DNA of 64,000 nt from Cymbomonas tetramitiformis (GCA_001247695.2 LGRX02033451.1:1-64000); one strand, 5' to 3'. Shown: positions 1-9,183, counted from the stretch's first letter. Numbers and translations are program-made. Notes: generated by a model not told the origin, from the letters alone.

Positions 1-763
1 GTATAGGATATCACGGTCCAGGTTTTTCGATCGCGCGAGAAAATCGCGATCCACGATTTCATCCTTTCACGAACTGTTTCCTGCGTTAGTGGGAAATATT
101 TCAGAGCAGTTTTTTAACCTTCCGCTCCGCTTTTTAACACTGTGGCAGCGGCATGGATATACCATTAAAGTGCATATGCATGTTAGGCACCGCATATATA
201 AGGCTAGGATGAACTCATATTGGCGAGAGGAACAATTTGATATGCGGGGTTTCGCATTCTGCCCAGTAGAATGGAAGATGCCTCATCTTCGCGGACCTTT
301 TCAATTTTTCCAACTTCTTGGATCAGCGTGGATCCGTTAAAAGGACAACGGAATCTTGTTCAGCAGGTTCAAAATTGCCTAAAACCGTCGAGCTTGTTCG
401 GGGGCGAGATGGGGATTTAAGCGCTAGAATGCGTTAATTCGCATTCACTACGCCCGCACCGGTGAGTTGCGGAATCGTGAGTGCATGTCCGAAACCGCAT
501 CAAAGTGTGCTTGTGATACGCTGATACCCCACGGGTATCACAAACACCTGAATAACTATGTAGGTTGTGTCTCCGTGCATAACAACACGAAACACGACAA
601 TTTTGCACTCACAAAGTAACGTCGCAAACGGTCACAAACTTCTAGCGAGCTCTACCCTATTGAAGATGCTCGCGGATTGAGCCTTTTTTGCCTTGAGTGC
701 ACCAACACAAAGTTGGATATGCTTCACTTACCCAAGTGAAGCATATATATGTGCTCAAGAGCT
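1..763. other. Left host flank, no gene recognised
   Basis: I see no convincing coding region here. The open frames are short and show no family motif. The one structured part is a hairpin-rich stretch at 692-759, with a perfect 11-bp stem (719-729 pairing with 734-744, four-base loop), an inner 5-bp stem, and an imperfect outer stem joining 692-702 to 751-759. It ends just before the CAATT target duplication of the LTR retrotransposon. Confidence 0.5.
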
Positions 764-768
764 CAATT
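764..768. repeat. 5-bp target site duplication (CAATT), left
   Basis: CAATT directly precedes the left LTR and recurs at 29288-29292 directly after the right LTR. A 5-bp direct duplication is typical of LTR-retrotransposon integrases and fixes the outer borders of the element. Confidence 0.85.
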
Positions 769-959
769 TGTGAGATATATAGCTACGGGTATATATCGGG
801 TTACAGTCAGAATGCTTTCACTTTCGGTGTTTGCATAAGTGTGAATAAACATAAGATAGTCTCGGCTTTATGCCGGAAACCCTAAACCTGTGACACCCGT
901 ACTGTACGGAGTACTAGTACAGATAACAGGAAGTGACACACGGTGTGTCACATCCAGCA
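769..959 (-). repeat. LTR (3' LTR of the minus-strand retrotransposon)
   Basis: This 191-bp direct repeat matches 29097-29287 with one difference seen by eye (agtgac here, agggac in the other copy). Its ends are TG...CA on both strands. Because the gag frame between the LTRs is on the minus strand, this is the downstream LTR. The bases just inside it (960-970) read as a short purine-rich run on the minus strand, as expected of a polypurine tract. Confidence 0.9.
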
Positions 960-1169
960 CACCACCCTGGACTATTACGGAGGAAGAGTTAGGGTGGAAC
1001 AGGGTTGTCGCAGTTAGAAAACACACCATCTCAAGCGGTGGAAACAATTCTAGAGGGGGCCTGTGCTCTTGGCCAGGGCGGTCCCAAATCTCTAGCTAGC
1101 CGTGCACACAGGGAGGCATCTTGGCCCTGAAGCTGATCTAGCAGGGCTACTAGCAGTCACAGAGCAACT

Positions 1170-2172
1170 CTAGCCACTTTGAAAGTGGCCCACAAAGCAG
1201 AGTCCACTGTAGAAGTTGCCGTTGTCAATCTCAAAGTCCAGATTGAAGATGTCAAAAGTGTTAAAGTTCAAAGAACCAGAGTCCAGATTGAAGTTGTCGT
1301 CGGGGTCAGCGGATCCAGAGTCCAGAAAGGCGGAGTCACGGAAGAAGTCCATTGCGTAATTCTGATAATTGAAGTACTGCCCGGACACCACCGCCCGTGG
1401 AGCAATCTCCGCGCCACAAAGTGTAGAGGCGGTAACGGTGTCGAGCAAAGCCATGCTCACACACATGAACAGAGCCGGCAGTGTTGCTGCCGTGAGGAGA
1501 CTGCCAATTGACGGCGTCCGGACACCACCAACCCGTGGAGCGGGCGGCGGTGCGTCCACATGCAATTCCTCATCGCCAGACTCGGAGTCAGCGACGCTGG
1601 CCGAATCATGCGTGGAAGAAATGTACGGAGGCAGGGGCGTGAAGGATTGAATCGAAACCTGTGGCTCGGGCTCGAAGAAGCCCAATTTTACAGACATGCC
1701 GTCCATAAAGGATTGCTCGAAGGGGGGTTCGTCGTCGACGAACTGCTTCGGGAAGATTAGCGCGTTCTCGTCGTTGCCGATTGTCAATTGCGGCTCGGGC
1801 TCCGCGATGCTCTCGTCGATTACGGCGGGCGGGGCCGTGCCGAAATGAACCATGGGAAAATGCTGCGGAGCCGGCTCAGCACCACCGGCTACCTGCTTCA
1901 GCTCACGGAGAGCCGTGCGCGCCTCGTGCACGCGGGTAGCAAGGAGAGAGGGCGGAGAAGGCTTTAAGCCTGCGTACTGTGCCCGAAGGCCAATGTTGAT
2001 GTCGTCCGCGAAGGTGAAGGGCTCTTCGTCGTGACGAACAACAGGCTGATCATGCTGTCCACAAAGTCGAGCGAAGGTGGCGTCGTCCTGAGCGTCGAAG
2101 GCGGTCTGGAACGCGGAGACGATTTCGTCGTTCTCGTCGGCAGCCACCAAGTCGCACTCCGCGCATGCCATG
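1170..2172 (-). pseudogene. gag-type polyprotein, 3' half (split by PLV insertion)
   Basis: This is the C-terminal 331 codons or so of the retrotransposon protein, read from the PLV left border to a stop at 1170. It is rich in acidic residues and proline, with one hydrophobic stretch (about 1410-1490) and two LDSGS motifs near the end. These faintly recall aspartyl-protease active sites but lack other protease signatures. The frame is open up to the insertion point, and its first residues (MACAEC) continue the other half at 27398-28707 in phase once one GCCATG copy is removed. The frame technically extends into the inverted repeat to 2201, but that part is viral DNA. Confidence 0.75.
2167..2172. 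repeat. 6-bp target site duplication (GCCATG), left
   Basis: GCCATG directly abuts the left inverted repeat and recurs at 27398-27403 directly outside the right one. A 5-6-bp duplication is the usual product of Polinton-type rve integrases. It lies within the gag reading frame of the host retrotransposon. Confidence 0.9.
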
Positions 2173-2539
2173 ACTACATGTATGTCGCTTAGGGGTGGCA
2201 TATGTCAGTGGATGACATGTGTGGTCGATGGTCTATGGTCTATGGTTTGTGTAAACATATATTTATGGTAATCTTATGTATGTCATATGTATATTTCATG
2301 CAAGTCTATGGTCTATGGTCTACGGTTTATATAAAGATATTTATTGTATTTTATATGTAAGATATATGTAAGATATATGTAAGATATATGTAAGATGTGA
2401 GTCTACAGTCTACGGTCTACGGTTTACATAAACATATTTCTTGTATATTTATGTATATCATATTGTCGATCTACTGATGTAAACACCACTAAGTCATTTT
2501 TATTTCTTTTCGTATCTTATGATGACCCAGTTATTCCAC
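2173..2539 (+). repeat. PLV left terminal inverted repeat
   Basis: These 367 bp are the reverse complement of 27031-27397, with no difference found by eye. The outer end begins actacatgtatgtcgc. The repeat holds three copies of a GTCTAYG-type motif followed by GTTT and an AT-rich tail (about 2230-2256, 2303-2340, 2401-2433) and a four-fold 11-bp repeat (about 2350-2395). The inner 21 bp (2519-2539) are the first seven codons of the methyltransferase gene whose full copy is at the other end, so the left repeat carries a truncated gene start. Confidence 0.93.
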
Positions 2540-2577
2540 TATTTTTTTTTTTTAATATTTACCGAAGAAATTTGCTA

Positions 2578-3381
2578 TCACTGTATTTCTATGAATTTCA
2601 CAATGAAGCTTGCTTTCATACCTAGTATATCTGCGTCACCTACTAATTGTAAAGCAAACTGATTACCTGGTTTAGTTATATACGTAAATTGGTTTAATAC
2701 GTCAAGCCTAGAATCACTTTCGTTAAATTCCGTTTGCGGCCGAGTAACAGAAACTATATATTTTCTACCTGTGATTTCTGGAGCTGTGATTGGTAAGTTT
2801 GATGTATCAAATGTTATGTTCAGAATCTTTCCGCCAGTAGCTATATCTGATGAAGTAAACGTCAAATTGAAGAAACAAATGAATTTTCCTGCAGGAATTT
2901 GCACGGTTCTATCACCTGGAGTTCCCCCAGTCAAAGCTGTAATGACTTGACAACCCTTGTAAGACAACTGTGTCGGCAATGTCAGTCTTTCTAACGCTAC
3001 ATTACGAGCTCCGGAAATATCACCCGACATGTTAATTCTGAAAAACCTATTTGTAGCTGCATTAGGTTTCCTTTGAAAATTTATAAAATATATAGTTTCA
3101 GCATCTGGTATGTTTACATCAGCGGTATTCAAACCAATAAATGAATTACCTGATACTTTTGTTCCAAATAAATCAATGTTAGTTTTGTCATTTGCAGTAT
3201 TGTTTATCTCACCATTTACCCGTAAATTATTTTGAACTATTACATTTCCATTTGTTCTTTCAATGTCATTTGTCGTACCTGACACATTTGACCATTTGCT
3301 CGATCCACCGTCTGGGGGATTGCCATTAATCGTATCACATGTTAAATTCTTACAAACTAAACTTTGTCCAAAACTTGACAT
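2578..3381 (-). CDS. Fibre-like virion protein
   Basis: The 267-residue protein has no recognised enzyme motif. It starts MSSFG, the same tail seen in the two neighbouring fibre-type proteins, and continues with a Thr/Asn-rich segment containing TINGNPP, of the kind common at the start of phage and PLV fibre proteins. The rest is rich in Asn, Thr, Ser, Gly and Ile, as in beta-structured attachment proteins. It is the last gene of the minus-strand structural block, next to the left inverted repeat. A TATA-like stretch abuts the ATG. The role in host attachment is inferred from composition and position. Confidence 0.55.
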   Translation of the reverse strand: MSSFGQSLVCKNLTCDTINGNPPDGGSSKWSNVSGTTNDIERTNGNVIVQNNLRVNGEINNTANDKTNIDLFGTKVSGNSFIGLNTADVNIPDAETIYFINFQRKPNAATNRFFRINMSGDISGARNVALERLTLPTQLSYKGCQVITALTGGTPGDRTVQIPAGKFICFFNLTFTSSDIATGGKILNITFDTSNLPITAPEITGRKYIVSVTRPQTEFNESDSRLDVLNQFTYITKPGNQFALQLVGDADILGMKASFIVKFIEIQ

Positions 3382-3394
3382 ATATCATATGTAC

Positions 3395-3934
3395 CTATTT
3401 AAATTTCACGCGGTATCGTTTAAAGTGTTTTATATGTGATATACCTAACAATCCTATAGCGTTAGGATAAACCAATACCGAGCCTTCTGCTACTTCACCG
3501 GTCGCTGGTAATATTAAAGGAACGTCGGAATATTGTGTTGTGGCAACCGAACCGCCTATACCGGTAGCACGTTGTGGTTGATTATGATAATCGGACGTAC
3601 CGTCTGGTTTAATTATTCCTATAAGTCTGGCATCTGCTGTGCTCATTTGGGTGGACGTTGCCCCTGTATCATATATTAAAATGGCGTTTGCACCGGTCCC
3701 ACCCTCTAATGATACGTTCACCCTAGATTGACGTTGATCTGTTTTTGCTTTTGTTTTTGGTAAGTTCTGTTTATTATATCTAACTACGTTTCCTTGGGCG
3801 TCAGCAATATTTCTTACCTTGCATCGAGTATTTGCAAGTCTTCCATTTATAATTCCTTTAATTCTCATACCGACCCCATCTTGAACGACGGTTTCACAAC
3901 TTGGTAAATTAGGATCATTTCGCTTTACAGGCAT
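3395..3934 (-). CDS. Retropepsin-like aspartyl protease
   Basis: The 179-residue protein shows the three landmarks of a retroviral-type aspartyl protease in the right order. These are the active-site motif YDTGAT at about residues 88-93 (catalytic D89), a glycine-rich flap-like segment ATGIGGSV around 123-130, and a hydrophobic GLLG motif at 161-164 matching the conserved ALLG-type helix. Such enzymes act as dimers of about 100-residue subunits, and here the domain spans roughly residues 70-179. The N-terminal 70 residues are basic and could be a pro-region or DNA-binding tail. It sits between fibre genes in the structural block. Polintons normally use an adenovirus-like cysteine protease for capsid maturation and none is seen here, so this enzyme may fill that role (inference). 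Confidence 0.7.
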   Translation of the reverse strand: MPVKRNDPNLPSCETVVQDGVGMRIKGIINGRLANTRCKVRNIADAQGNVVRYNKQNLPKTKAKTDQRQSRVNVSLEGGTGANAILIYDTGATSTQMSTADARLIGIIKPDGTSDYHNQPQRATGIGGSVATTQYSDVPLILPATGEVAEGSVLVYPNAIGLLGISHIKHFKRYRVKFK

Positions 3935-3945
3935 TTACAATATAT

Positions 3946-5754
3946 TTACAATTTAAATGACGGTTGTAAATAACATATAACTGCATTTGGCGATGCATGA
4001 GTTACGGTTTCCATACAGCACCCGATCACACCGGTCGTCGTTGTGACTGTCGCTGAATTTACAATACCATTTGCTTGAACTCCTAATAATTGCCCCTTGG
4101 TATACGAACCATCAATACAGTTAACAGAACAGAAACCGCTAATAAGTACAAAACAAGAATTACCTGCAAGACTATCTTGGATACATACACCGATAACAGC
4201 CACATTGGTATTAGTAGTTGTGTTTATCGCAGAGTATGGCTTTACACCGTTGATGTTCGTGCTGACATCGTCAAAAGAGACAACCGTTCCTGACGTTATC
4301 GTTGAAGATGTTGTGTTCACCATGGTATAGACTTGACCGGTGAACGTATTAGGTGATGTAGTTTTTCGATAAGCACTTGTAAGTTGTGTCAAAGGAATAC
4401 CATCGGTCGTTATCGAAGATGTGTTTGGATTTGTGTAAGCCCAGTCAATACTGTTTGTAATTCTAATAGCAGTTGTGTCTAAATCTGAACTGAGTTGGAT
4501 CGAACCACCGGTATTTCCGACAGCAAGGACCTGTGATAAACTTGGAACACCGCCGCCACTAGAAACAGGACCATATCGGACCTCATTGGATGCTGTGTCA
4601 TAATGCAACATTTGTGACTCGCTTGAAGGATCGGGACTGGCCCTGATAGGCCTGATATAACAACTACTTGCGACACCGGCATTTAATTCTACCCCGCTCG
4701 CGTTCAAAACGATTGTGTTATCGGTGTTAACCGCACTCTGAGTAGAGTTTTGTCCTGCCAAAGCACCTATGTTTATGGAACTTTCACCGGCTGTATATTC
4801 ACCTGCATATTTTCCAATGTTCACTGCTGCATCTTTGCAGTTAACCTGACCACAGTCGTCGCCAATAGACACGACATAGTCACCACAATTAGAATTACAC
4901 GAACCAGAACCAATCGCAATCGTATCATTACTTGTTGTATTGTTAATGGACAATGCATTCCTACCTATAGCGATAGAACGGTCTCCAATGTGGTCGGCAT
5001 TGGTAAACCGTTGAGTCTGTTCTCCGATCGATACCTTACCTAGACCGAGAGAGCCACTCTCAATTCTAAGATTATTTCCACTCAGTTTTTCTTGATTGAC
5101 TACCATGGTACCCGTTCCGGTGTATGAAACATCGGCGACACTAGTCGTGCTTCCTTGAGTAGTCACAGATTGCAAATCTTGGTTCGCACCTGTGGGTAAG
5201 TTACTCAATAATGAGCCATCTCCAATATACTTACCTGCAGTCAATGTGATATCACCGCTGTTGAGCACGAGTGGACCGTCGTTGATTAACAGACCACTGC
5301 CGAATGGCTCTATATTGATTGTCGTTTGCATACATGTAATTTCATTAATACCGGTTTCCCCAATCTTAACTCGTGTTTGTTCAACAGGATCCAAGCTTTT
5401 AATCTCAAACGATGCATCGAGGTCATCGAGACCTGCTGAAAATCGTGATTTGGAAACCGGGTTGTTCAACACGAAGTCGTTGAATTTGATTGATGTGTGT
5501 ACTTTTAGCGACCCATCTGTCAACAAGGACATTTGTTCTCTTTGATTCAATGGGTCTTGAGTATCTATGAATTTGATATCGTTCTGATAGCGTATATCTG
5601 ACCCGATATGCATGGGCTCAAGCGGCGATTCAACGCTGCCTATAGTTTGACACACCACTGTATCGCACGTTAGTGTATCGGTTGGACCCGTACCATTTAC
5701 AAATGGTTTACCGTTAATTTATGTTACAATTAAATTTGAACCGAAAGCTGACAT
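3946..5754 (-). CDS. Large fibre protein with YadA-like head repeats; early in-frame stop
   Basis: The long open part (to 5658) encodes about 570 residues. Its middle has repeated xxIG motifs (SIAIG, TIAIG, VSIG, VNIG, SINIG) spaced about 14-18 residues apart, the signature of the YadA/Hep_Hag left-handed beta-roll head of trimeric adhesins. The C-terminal third is Thr/Ser-rich beta-type sequence ending in several cysteines. The frame has no ATG at 5658, where the codon is GTG. Reading upstream in the same frame reaches an ATG at 5754 encoding MSAFG, the tail shared with the flanking fibre proteins, but a TAA at 5719-5721 interrupts it after 11 codons. So either this copy carries a nonsense mutation or sequence error, or translation begins at a non-ATG codon. 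Inferred role: trimeric receptor-binding fibre. Confidence 0.6.
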
Positions 5755-5776
5755 TATATACTATACTTTTTATATT

Positions 5777-6223
5777 TTAATATGTATTCCGATAAGATGT
5801 TGAAATCACATACCAATTTCCTGGAATGTCAACAACGGTAGTTGAACCTGATTGAAACGTCCTTTCGCCTGATGCAATTAGAGTGACGCTTGTAATACTA
5901 TTTCCATTGGTTGCATTATTTTCCAAAGTAATATCGCCGTTAATTGTGTCTGAAGATCCATTTATTCTGTCACCCTCAAACTTCTGAACAGTCACTGATT
6001 GCCCTGTTGCGGCTGTTCCGTTATAAATTGTAAACATTTTACCTTTGATAGCAGGTAGACATTCCGGCAACCGAACATTTGTAGCAGTATCACCTAATAT
6101 AATTTGATTCTGTACATCATCCTTTGTTAATTGTATCAATGTTCCATTTCTTAGTGTTGTGCGAAACGTAGTATTGGCATAAGTTAAGGTTTTTGCATTC
6201 AATTCATTTCCGAAAGCTGACAT
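5777..6223 (-). CDS. Short fibre-like virion protein
   Basis: The 148-residue protein begins MSAFGNEL, sharing its N-terminal tail with the proteins starting at 5754 and 3381. The rest is Thr/Asn/Gly/Ile-rich and ends in a pattern (SGSTTVVDIPGNWYVIS) often seen at the C-terminus of beta-rich phage tail-fibre or fibre-knob proteins. It lies just downstream of the 106-residue gene in the minus-strand structural block, with a TATA-like sequence immediately before the ATG. It may be a short fibre or spike using the same capsid anchor (inference). No enzyme motif is seen. Confidence 0.55.
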   Translation of the reverse strand: MSAFGNELNAKTLTYANTTFRTTLRNGTLIQLTKDDVQNQIILGDTATNVRLPECLPAIKGKMFTIYNGTAATGQSVTVQKFEGDRINGSSDTINGDITLENNATNGNSITSVTLIASGERTFQSGSTTVVDIPGNWYVISTSYRNTY

Positions 6224-6236
6224 TGTATATACTAAT

Positions 6237-6557
6237 CTATGAAAAAAACAAAGGTACAGGTTGCAACAATCGACTATTCAATGGATGCTCCATCGGGAAA
6301 TGGAACATTTCCATCTTTTGAGAAAGCTTTTCACCATGCCCTAAAGTATAACTTTTGTATCCCGCCAAAGGATGAACGTTGCTTATCCTGAATGGTGGAT
6401 ATGTGATGTCATTGATTGTTTTACACGGGAGTTGTTGCATCATAACCGGTCTAAAACCTGACATTTGAAACATCGTCGCGGTGTGAATCTGTTTGTCCAC
6501 GTTCGGTCCTACATCTTTTATCATGTTGTACCCAACCAATCCTGGTTGTTGAGCCAT
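6237..6557 (-). CDS. Small protein of unknown function next to the major capsid gene
   Basis: The 106-residue protein is not recognised. It is Met- and Pro-rich, with no membrane segment and no cysteine pattern. It sits between the major capsid candidate (24 bp upstream) and the short fibre gene (14 bp downstream), with an AT-rich TATA-like element directly before its ATG. That suggests co-expression with the virion genes. A minor structural or cement role is possible but rests on position only. Confidence 0.5.
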   Translation of the reverse strand: MAQQPGLVGYNMIKDVGPNVDKQIHTATMFQMSGFRPVMMQQLPCKTINDITYPPFRISNVHPLAGYKSYTLGHGEKLSQKMEMFHFPMEHPLNSRLLQPVPLFFS

Positions 6558-6580
6558 GTTTGTATACTATTAACCGCTTT

Positions 6581-7915
6581 TTAAAATACCGTTTCGATCA
6601 CACGGTTTTGACCGATACGAAGAACTGCGGTCGTTTCGCAAATAATCATGGTTTCGTTACTGTTTGTCAGATTTACCTTTTGTAAATCGTCATCTGGTTG
6701 TGCTACATGAGTTTGAAAATAGAAGGAACTGTTCAAACCCCGAGAATCCAATCCTGTCATACTGCGGACGCCCATTTCTGAGGGGAGATTCAAACGTACC
6801 ATAGGAATGAACTGATTATTGAGCCAATCTTCATAACTGTTAATCTTACAACCCGATAGCGTACCGTAGTTGTCAGCTTTAGCGATACAGAGCAGATTGA
6901 ACGCTGCAAGAGGATCGACTCGATAGTTAGGAACGAACAGGTTATTCAAGTTAAATTGTAGAGCACCTAAATGACCAGCTGAAAATCTAAAGTAAGACGG
7001 GAGGTAAGCTGTACCACAGGTGTTTTCCAATTTGATAAGTCCTAAAGGTTTATCCCGATAATCCCCTGGACGTTGAACAGCATATATGTTATCAATACAC
7101 TGTGAACTCAAAGAGAATCGCGTACTTTTGTCCATCGTAGCGGCCCCTTCAAAAAACGAAAAGTAGTTCTTATACGGAATTTCCAAAAAACCGTCACGCA
7201 ATTTTGATTCCACGGCGGCATCGTAGACACCTGAACTGAAAGTGATTGTTTCTACGGTAAAGTAAAGGTCGTCTAATAAAAAGTCCCCTTGTGAGATTAA
7301 AGTCTGTTGAGCTTTTTCCGTGAGATCGACTTCAGGTGGACTACCTTGGACAAACGCTCCTAACACCTCAGGCCCGTGGAGGTACAGCCTTATTTGGATC
7401 GGGCTAACTAAGCTGGTATCAATGTATGAAGGTTCTGCTTCTCCTAATATGCTGAGCCAGGTATTCAAGATGTATGGACGTGGTGTGGCATAGAAATTGT
7501 CAGCAACATTGATTTCTTGATTTTTGAGAACACGTTGATAAGTCATTTCTTTACTGAGTGTTGTTTTGATAGTGTCGAGAACGGTTGCTACCGTGCTGTA
7601 AGATTGAAAACCAGTGGTCAATTGCTGCCCTCCTGCGAACACCTCACACCTAGAGATGAGCTTTTCCAACCCGTTGGGAAGCGTAACAATTAAATCTTTA
7701 TTTCCATTGTCCGTATATGGTATAGGAGTTTTGCACGAACCTTTGCAATGCATACTGAGACTTTTCATATTAACGATGGAATTGACAGGCAGATTCAAAG
7801 TTATAGTTGAATACCTCGATGCTTTAGTAAGATTAGTGGTTTCCAATCTGAAGTAATTGGTGGAATACGAGTTCATTTTCGATAAGCCGTAGGCCAATGA
7901 CATGGGGAGGCTCAT
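6581..7915 (-). CDS. MCP: Major capsid protein candidate (double jelly-roll type)
   Basis: The 444-residue protein has the length, composition and position expected of a PLV major capsid protein. It starts with an NSYSTNYFRLE-type segment and is rich in beta-forming stretches and turns throughout. It is followed downstream by fibre genes and preceded by the minor capsid candidate, the usual PLV order. Double-jelly-roll subunits form pseudo-hexameric trimers that build the icosahedral shell. The fold itself cannot be proved from sequence by eye; the call rests on overall resemblance to PLV capsid proteins and gene order. A TATATATA-type element lies just upstream of the ATG. No break is visible. 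Confidence 0.75.
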   Translation of the reverse strand: MSLPMSLAYGLSKMNSYSTNYFRLETTNLTKASRYSTITLNLPVNSIVNMKSLSMHCKGSCKTPIPYTDNGNKDLIVTLPNGLEKLISRCEVFAGGQQLTTGFQSYSTVATVLDTIKTTLSKEMTYQRVLKNQEINVADNFYATPRPYILNTWLSILGEAEPSYIDTSLVSPIQIRLYLHGPEVLGAFVQGSPPEVDLTEKAQQTLISQGDFLLDDLYFTVETITFSSGVYDAAVESKLRDGFLEIPYKNYFSFFEGAATMDKSTRFSLSSQCIDNIYAVQRPGDYRDKPLGLIKLENTCGTAYLPSYFRFSAGHLGALQFNLNNLFVPNYRVDPLAAFNLLCIAKADNYGTLSGCKINSYEDWLNNQFIPMVRLNLPSEMGVRSMTGLDSRGLNSSFYFQTHVAQPDDDLQKVNLTNSNETMIICETTAVLRIGQNRVIETVF

Positions 7916-7937
7916 TTTTGTATATATATTATAAAGA

Positions 7938-8948
7938 TTATAAAATATCTGAGAGACCAGCAGGTGCTAATTCTTCAACCTTAATGCTTAATGAATAGTT
8001 AATACTGCCGTCTGATGCTTGGGTCGGAGAGGCCAATGTGATCAGTCTTGCTTTAGAATCTGTAAGTGTGATTCTAAATGAAGTAAATTGAGACCCAGAC
8101 ACTTCAATAACAAAGTTGTCGTTTGGATCTATGTATCTTATGAAATCTGTCGTCGTGTCACTAGGCAATAGTATTTTCGCCCAGATATCAGAACTGATCA
8201 TTTCGTTATTGTTTGTAAAAGTAGAAAGATTGGTTGATTCAATATTGTGTGTTGGTAACGATGTGACCCTAAGGTACAAGGCGTCGTTGGTTTGAATGTT
8301 GCAAGGGTATATCGATTCACATAAGCTGTACTCTACAACATAACTTGTTTGAAACAAGTCTAAGAGCTCAGACACTGTACTCATACCTGCCGTACTGCGG
8401 TTAACACGGCCACCGAGTACTTGGTCGGAATCGTTGTATTTGCCTGCTCTGGAAACCGAGGTATTTAAGGCGGTGTCTAAAGGAGACCCAAGTATAGCTT
8501 GAAAATCGCCGCTGACACTAAAAGCTACAAACTTTACATCGGGCTGTGGTGGTCTTAATTCTATACGAAATTTGTTCTCATAATTTAAGGCCCCGCCGTT
8601 GTCCTTGTCATAAGTGATAGTAACTGTGTCTATCGTGCCACCGATGGCAGTTTTTATTGCGGCGGCCAGTTTAGATGTGAATTGATCCAGCTCTGTATAA
8701 TTTGCATAAGGTATTTTCACTTCCGTTAAAGTATTATTTGCCATATCACCCACATAGAAGATGCCATTGGTCTCGTTAATACTATACCATGTCTTTGCAC
8801 AAGAGAAAGTATTCAAAGTTAATCTCAGTTTGGTTTGTGCTCGGTAACTTATCAGCTGAGTGGGTATGTTCATTTGCAAAACACGTGCGTCTCCATTGCT
8901 GTTGTCTTCGGAAGACAAGAATAGCGTTCTTGTGCTAATTACGCTCAT
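7938..8948 (-). CDS. mCP: Minor capsid (penton-type, single jelly-roll) protein candidate
   Basis: The 336-residue protein lies directly upstream of the major capsid gene (22 bp apart), the common arrangement in PLVs, virophages and Polintons. Its N-terminus (MSVISTRTLFLSS...) and strand-rich composition fit a minor capsid or penton protein forming the five-fold vertices. No catalytic motif is visible. Its start overlaps the end of the 79-residue gene by 14 bp. The TATATTAATATAG stretch just before the ATG is shared in kind with other genes of the block. The assignment is by length, order and composition, so it is less certain than for the polymerase or integrase. Confidence 0.6.
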   Translation of the reverse strand: MSVISTRTLFLSSEDNSNGDARVLQMNIPTQLISYRAQTKLRLTLNTFSCAKTWYSINETNGIFYVGDMANNTLTEVKIPYANYTELDQFTSKLAAAIKTAIGGTIDTVTITYDKDNGGALNYENKFRIELRPPQPDVKFVAFSVSGDFQAILGSPLDTALNTSVSRAGKYNDSDQVLGGRVNRSTAGMSTVSELLDLFQTSYVVEYSLCESIYPCNIQTNDALYLRVTSLPTHNIESTNLSTFTNNNEMISSDIWAKILLPSDTTTDFIRYIDPNDNFVIEVSGSQFTSFRITLTDSKARLITLASPTQASDGSINYSLSIKVEELAPAGLSDIL

Positions 8949-9174
8949 CTATATTAATATAACAATTATCTTTTCCTGCAACAATGTGCACATTGTTGCC
9001 GATGGAATCAACAGTATCCCGATCTAAAGGAATTGGTTCTTCAATGTTTCCAGTACAAAGGTCATCGTAAAATTCTGGACGTTTGATATAATCATCTACA
9101 AGCAATTCTACATGAGCTTCTTTAATATCGGGGTATTGAAGTTTGGCCAATCGTATCAATTCTTCACGGTCCAT
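8935..9174 (-). CDS. Small acidic protein, unknown
   Basis: The 79-residue acidic protein has no recognised domain. Its end overlaps the start of the minor capsid gene by 14 bp, and it begins 9 bp downstream of the next gene's stop codon, so it is embedded in the structural gene block. The N-terminal half (EELIRLAKLQYPDIKEAHVELLV, 35EELIR-type helical pattern) looks alpha-helical. An AT-rich element precedes the ATG. Its function is unknown. Confidence 0.5.
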   Translation of the reverse strand: MDREELIRLAKLQYPDIKEAHVELLVDDYIKRPEFYDDLCTGNIEEPIPLDRDTVDSIGNNVHIVAGKDNCYINIDERN

Positions 9175-9183
9175 TAATATAGA

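Noticed and set aside
692..759. Hairpin considered as a tRNA gene
   Set aside because: The stems do not give a cloverleaf with T-arm and anticodon positions in the right places.
1400..1500. Hydrophobic stretch in the gag C-terminal half as an envelope-type protein
   Set aside because: A single hydrophobic segment within an acidic region, with no signal peptide or glycoprotein features, is not enough.
1179..2034. Plus-strand frames opposite the gag 3' half
   Set aside because: They are shadows of the minus-strand frame, which alone continues in phase across the PLV insertion.
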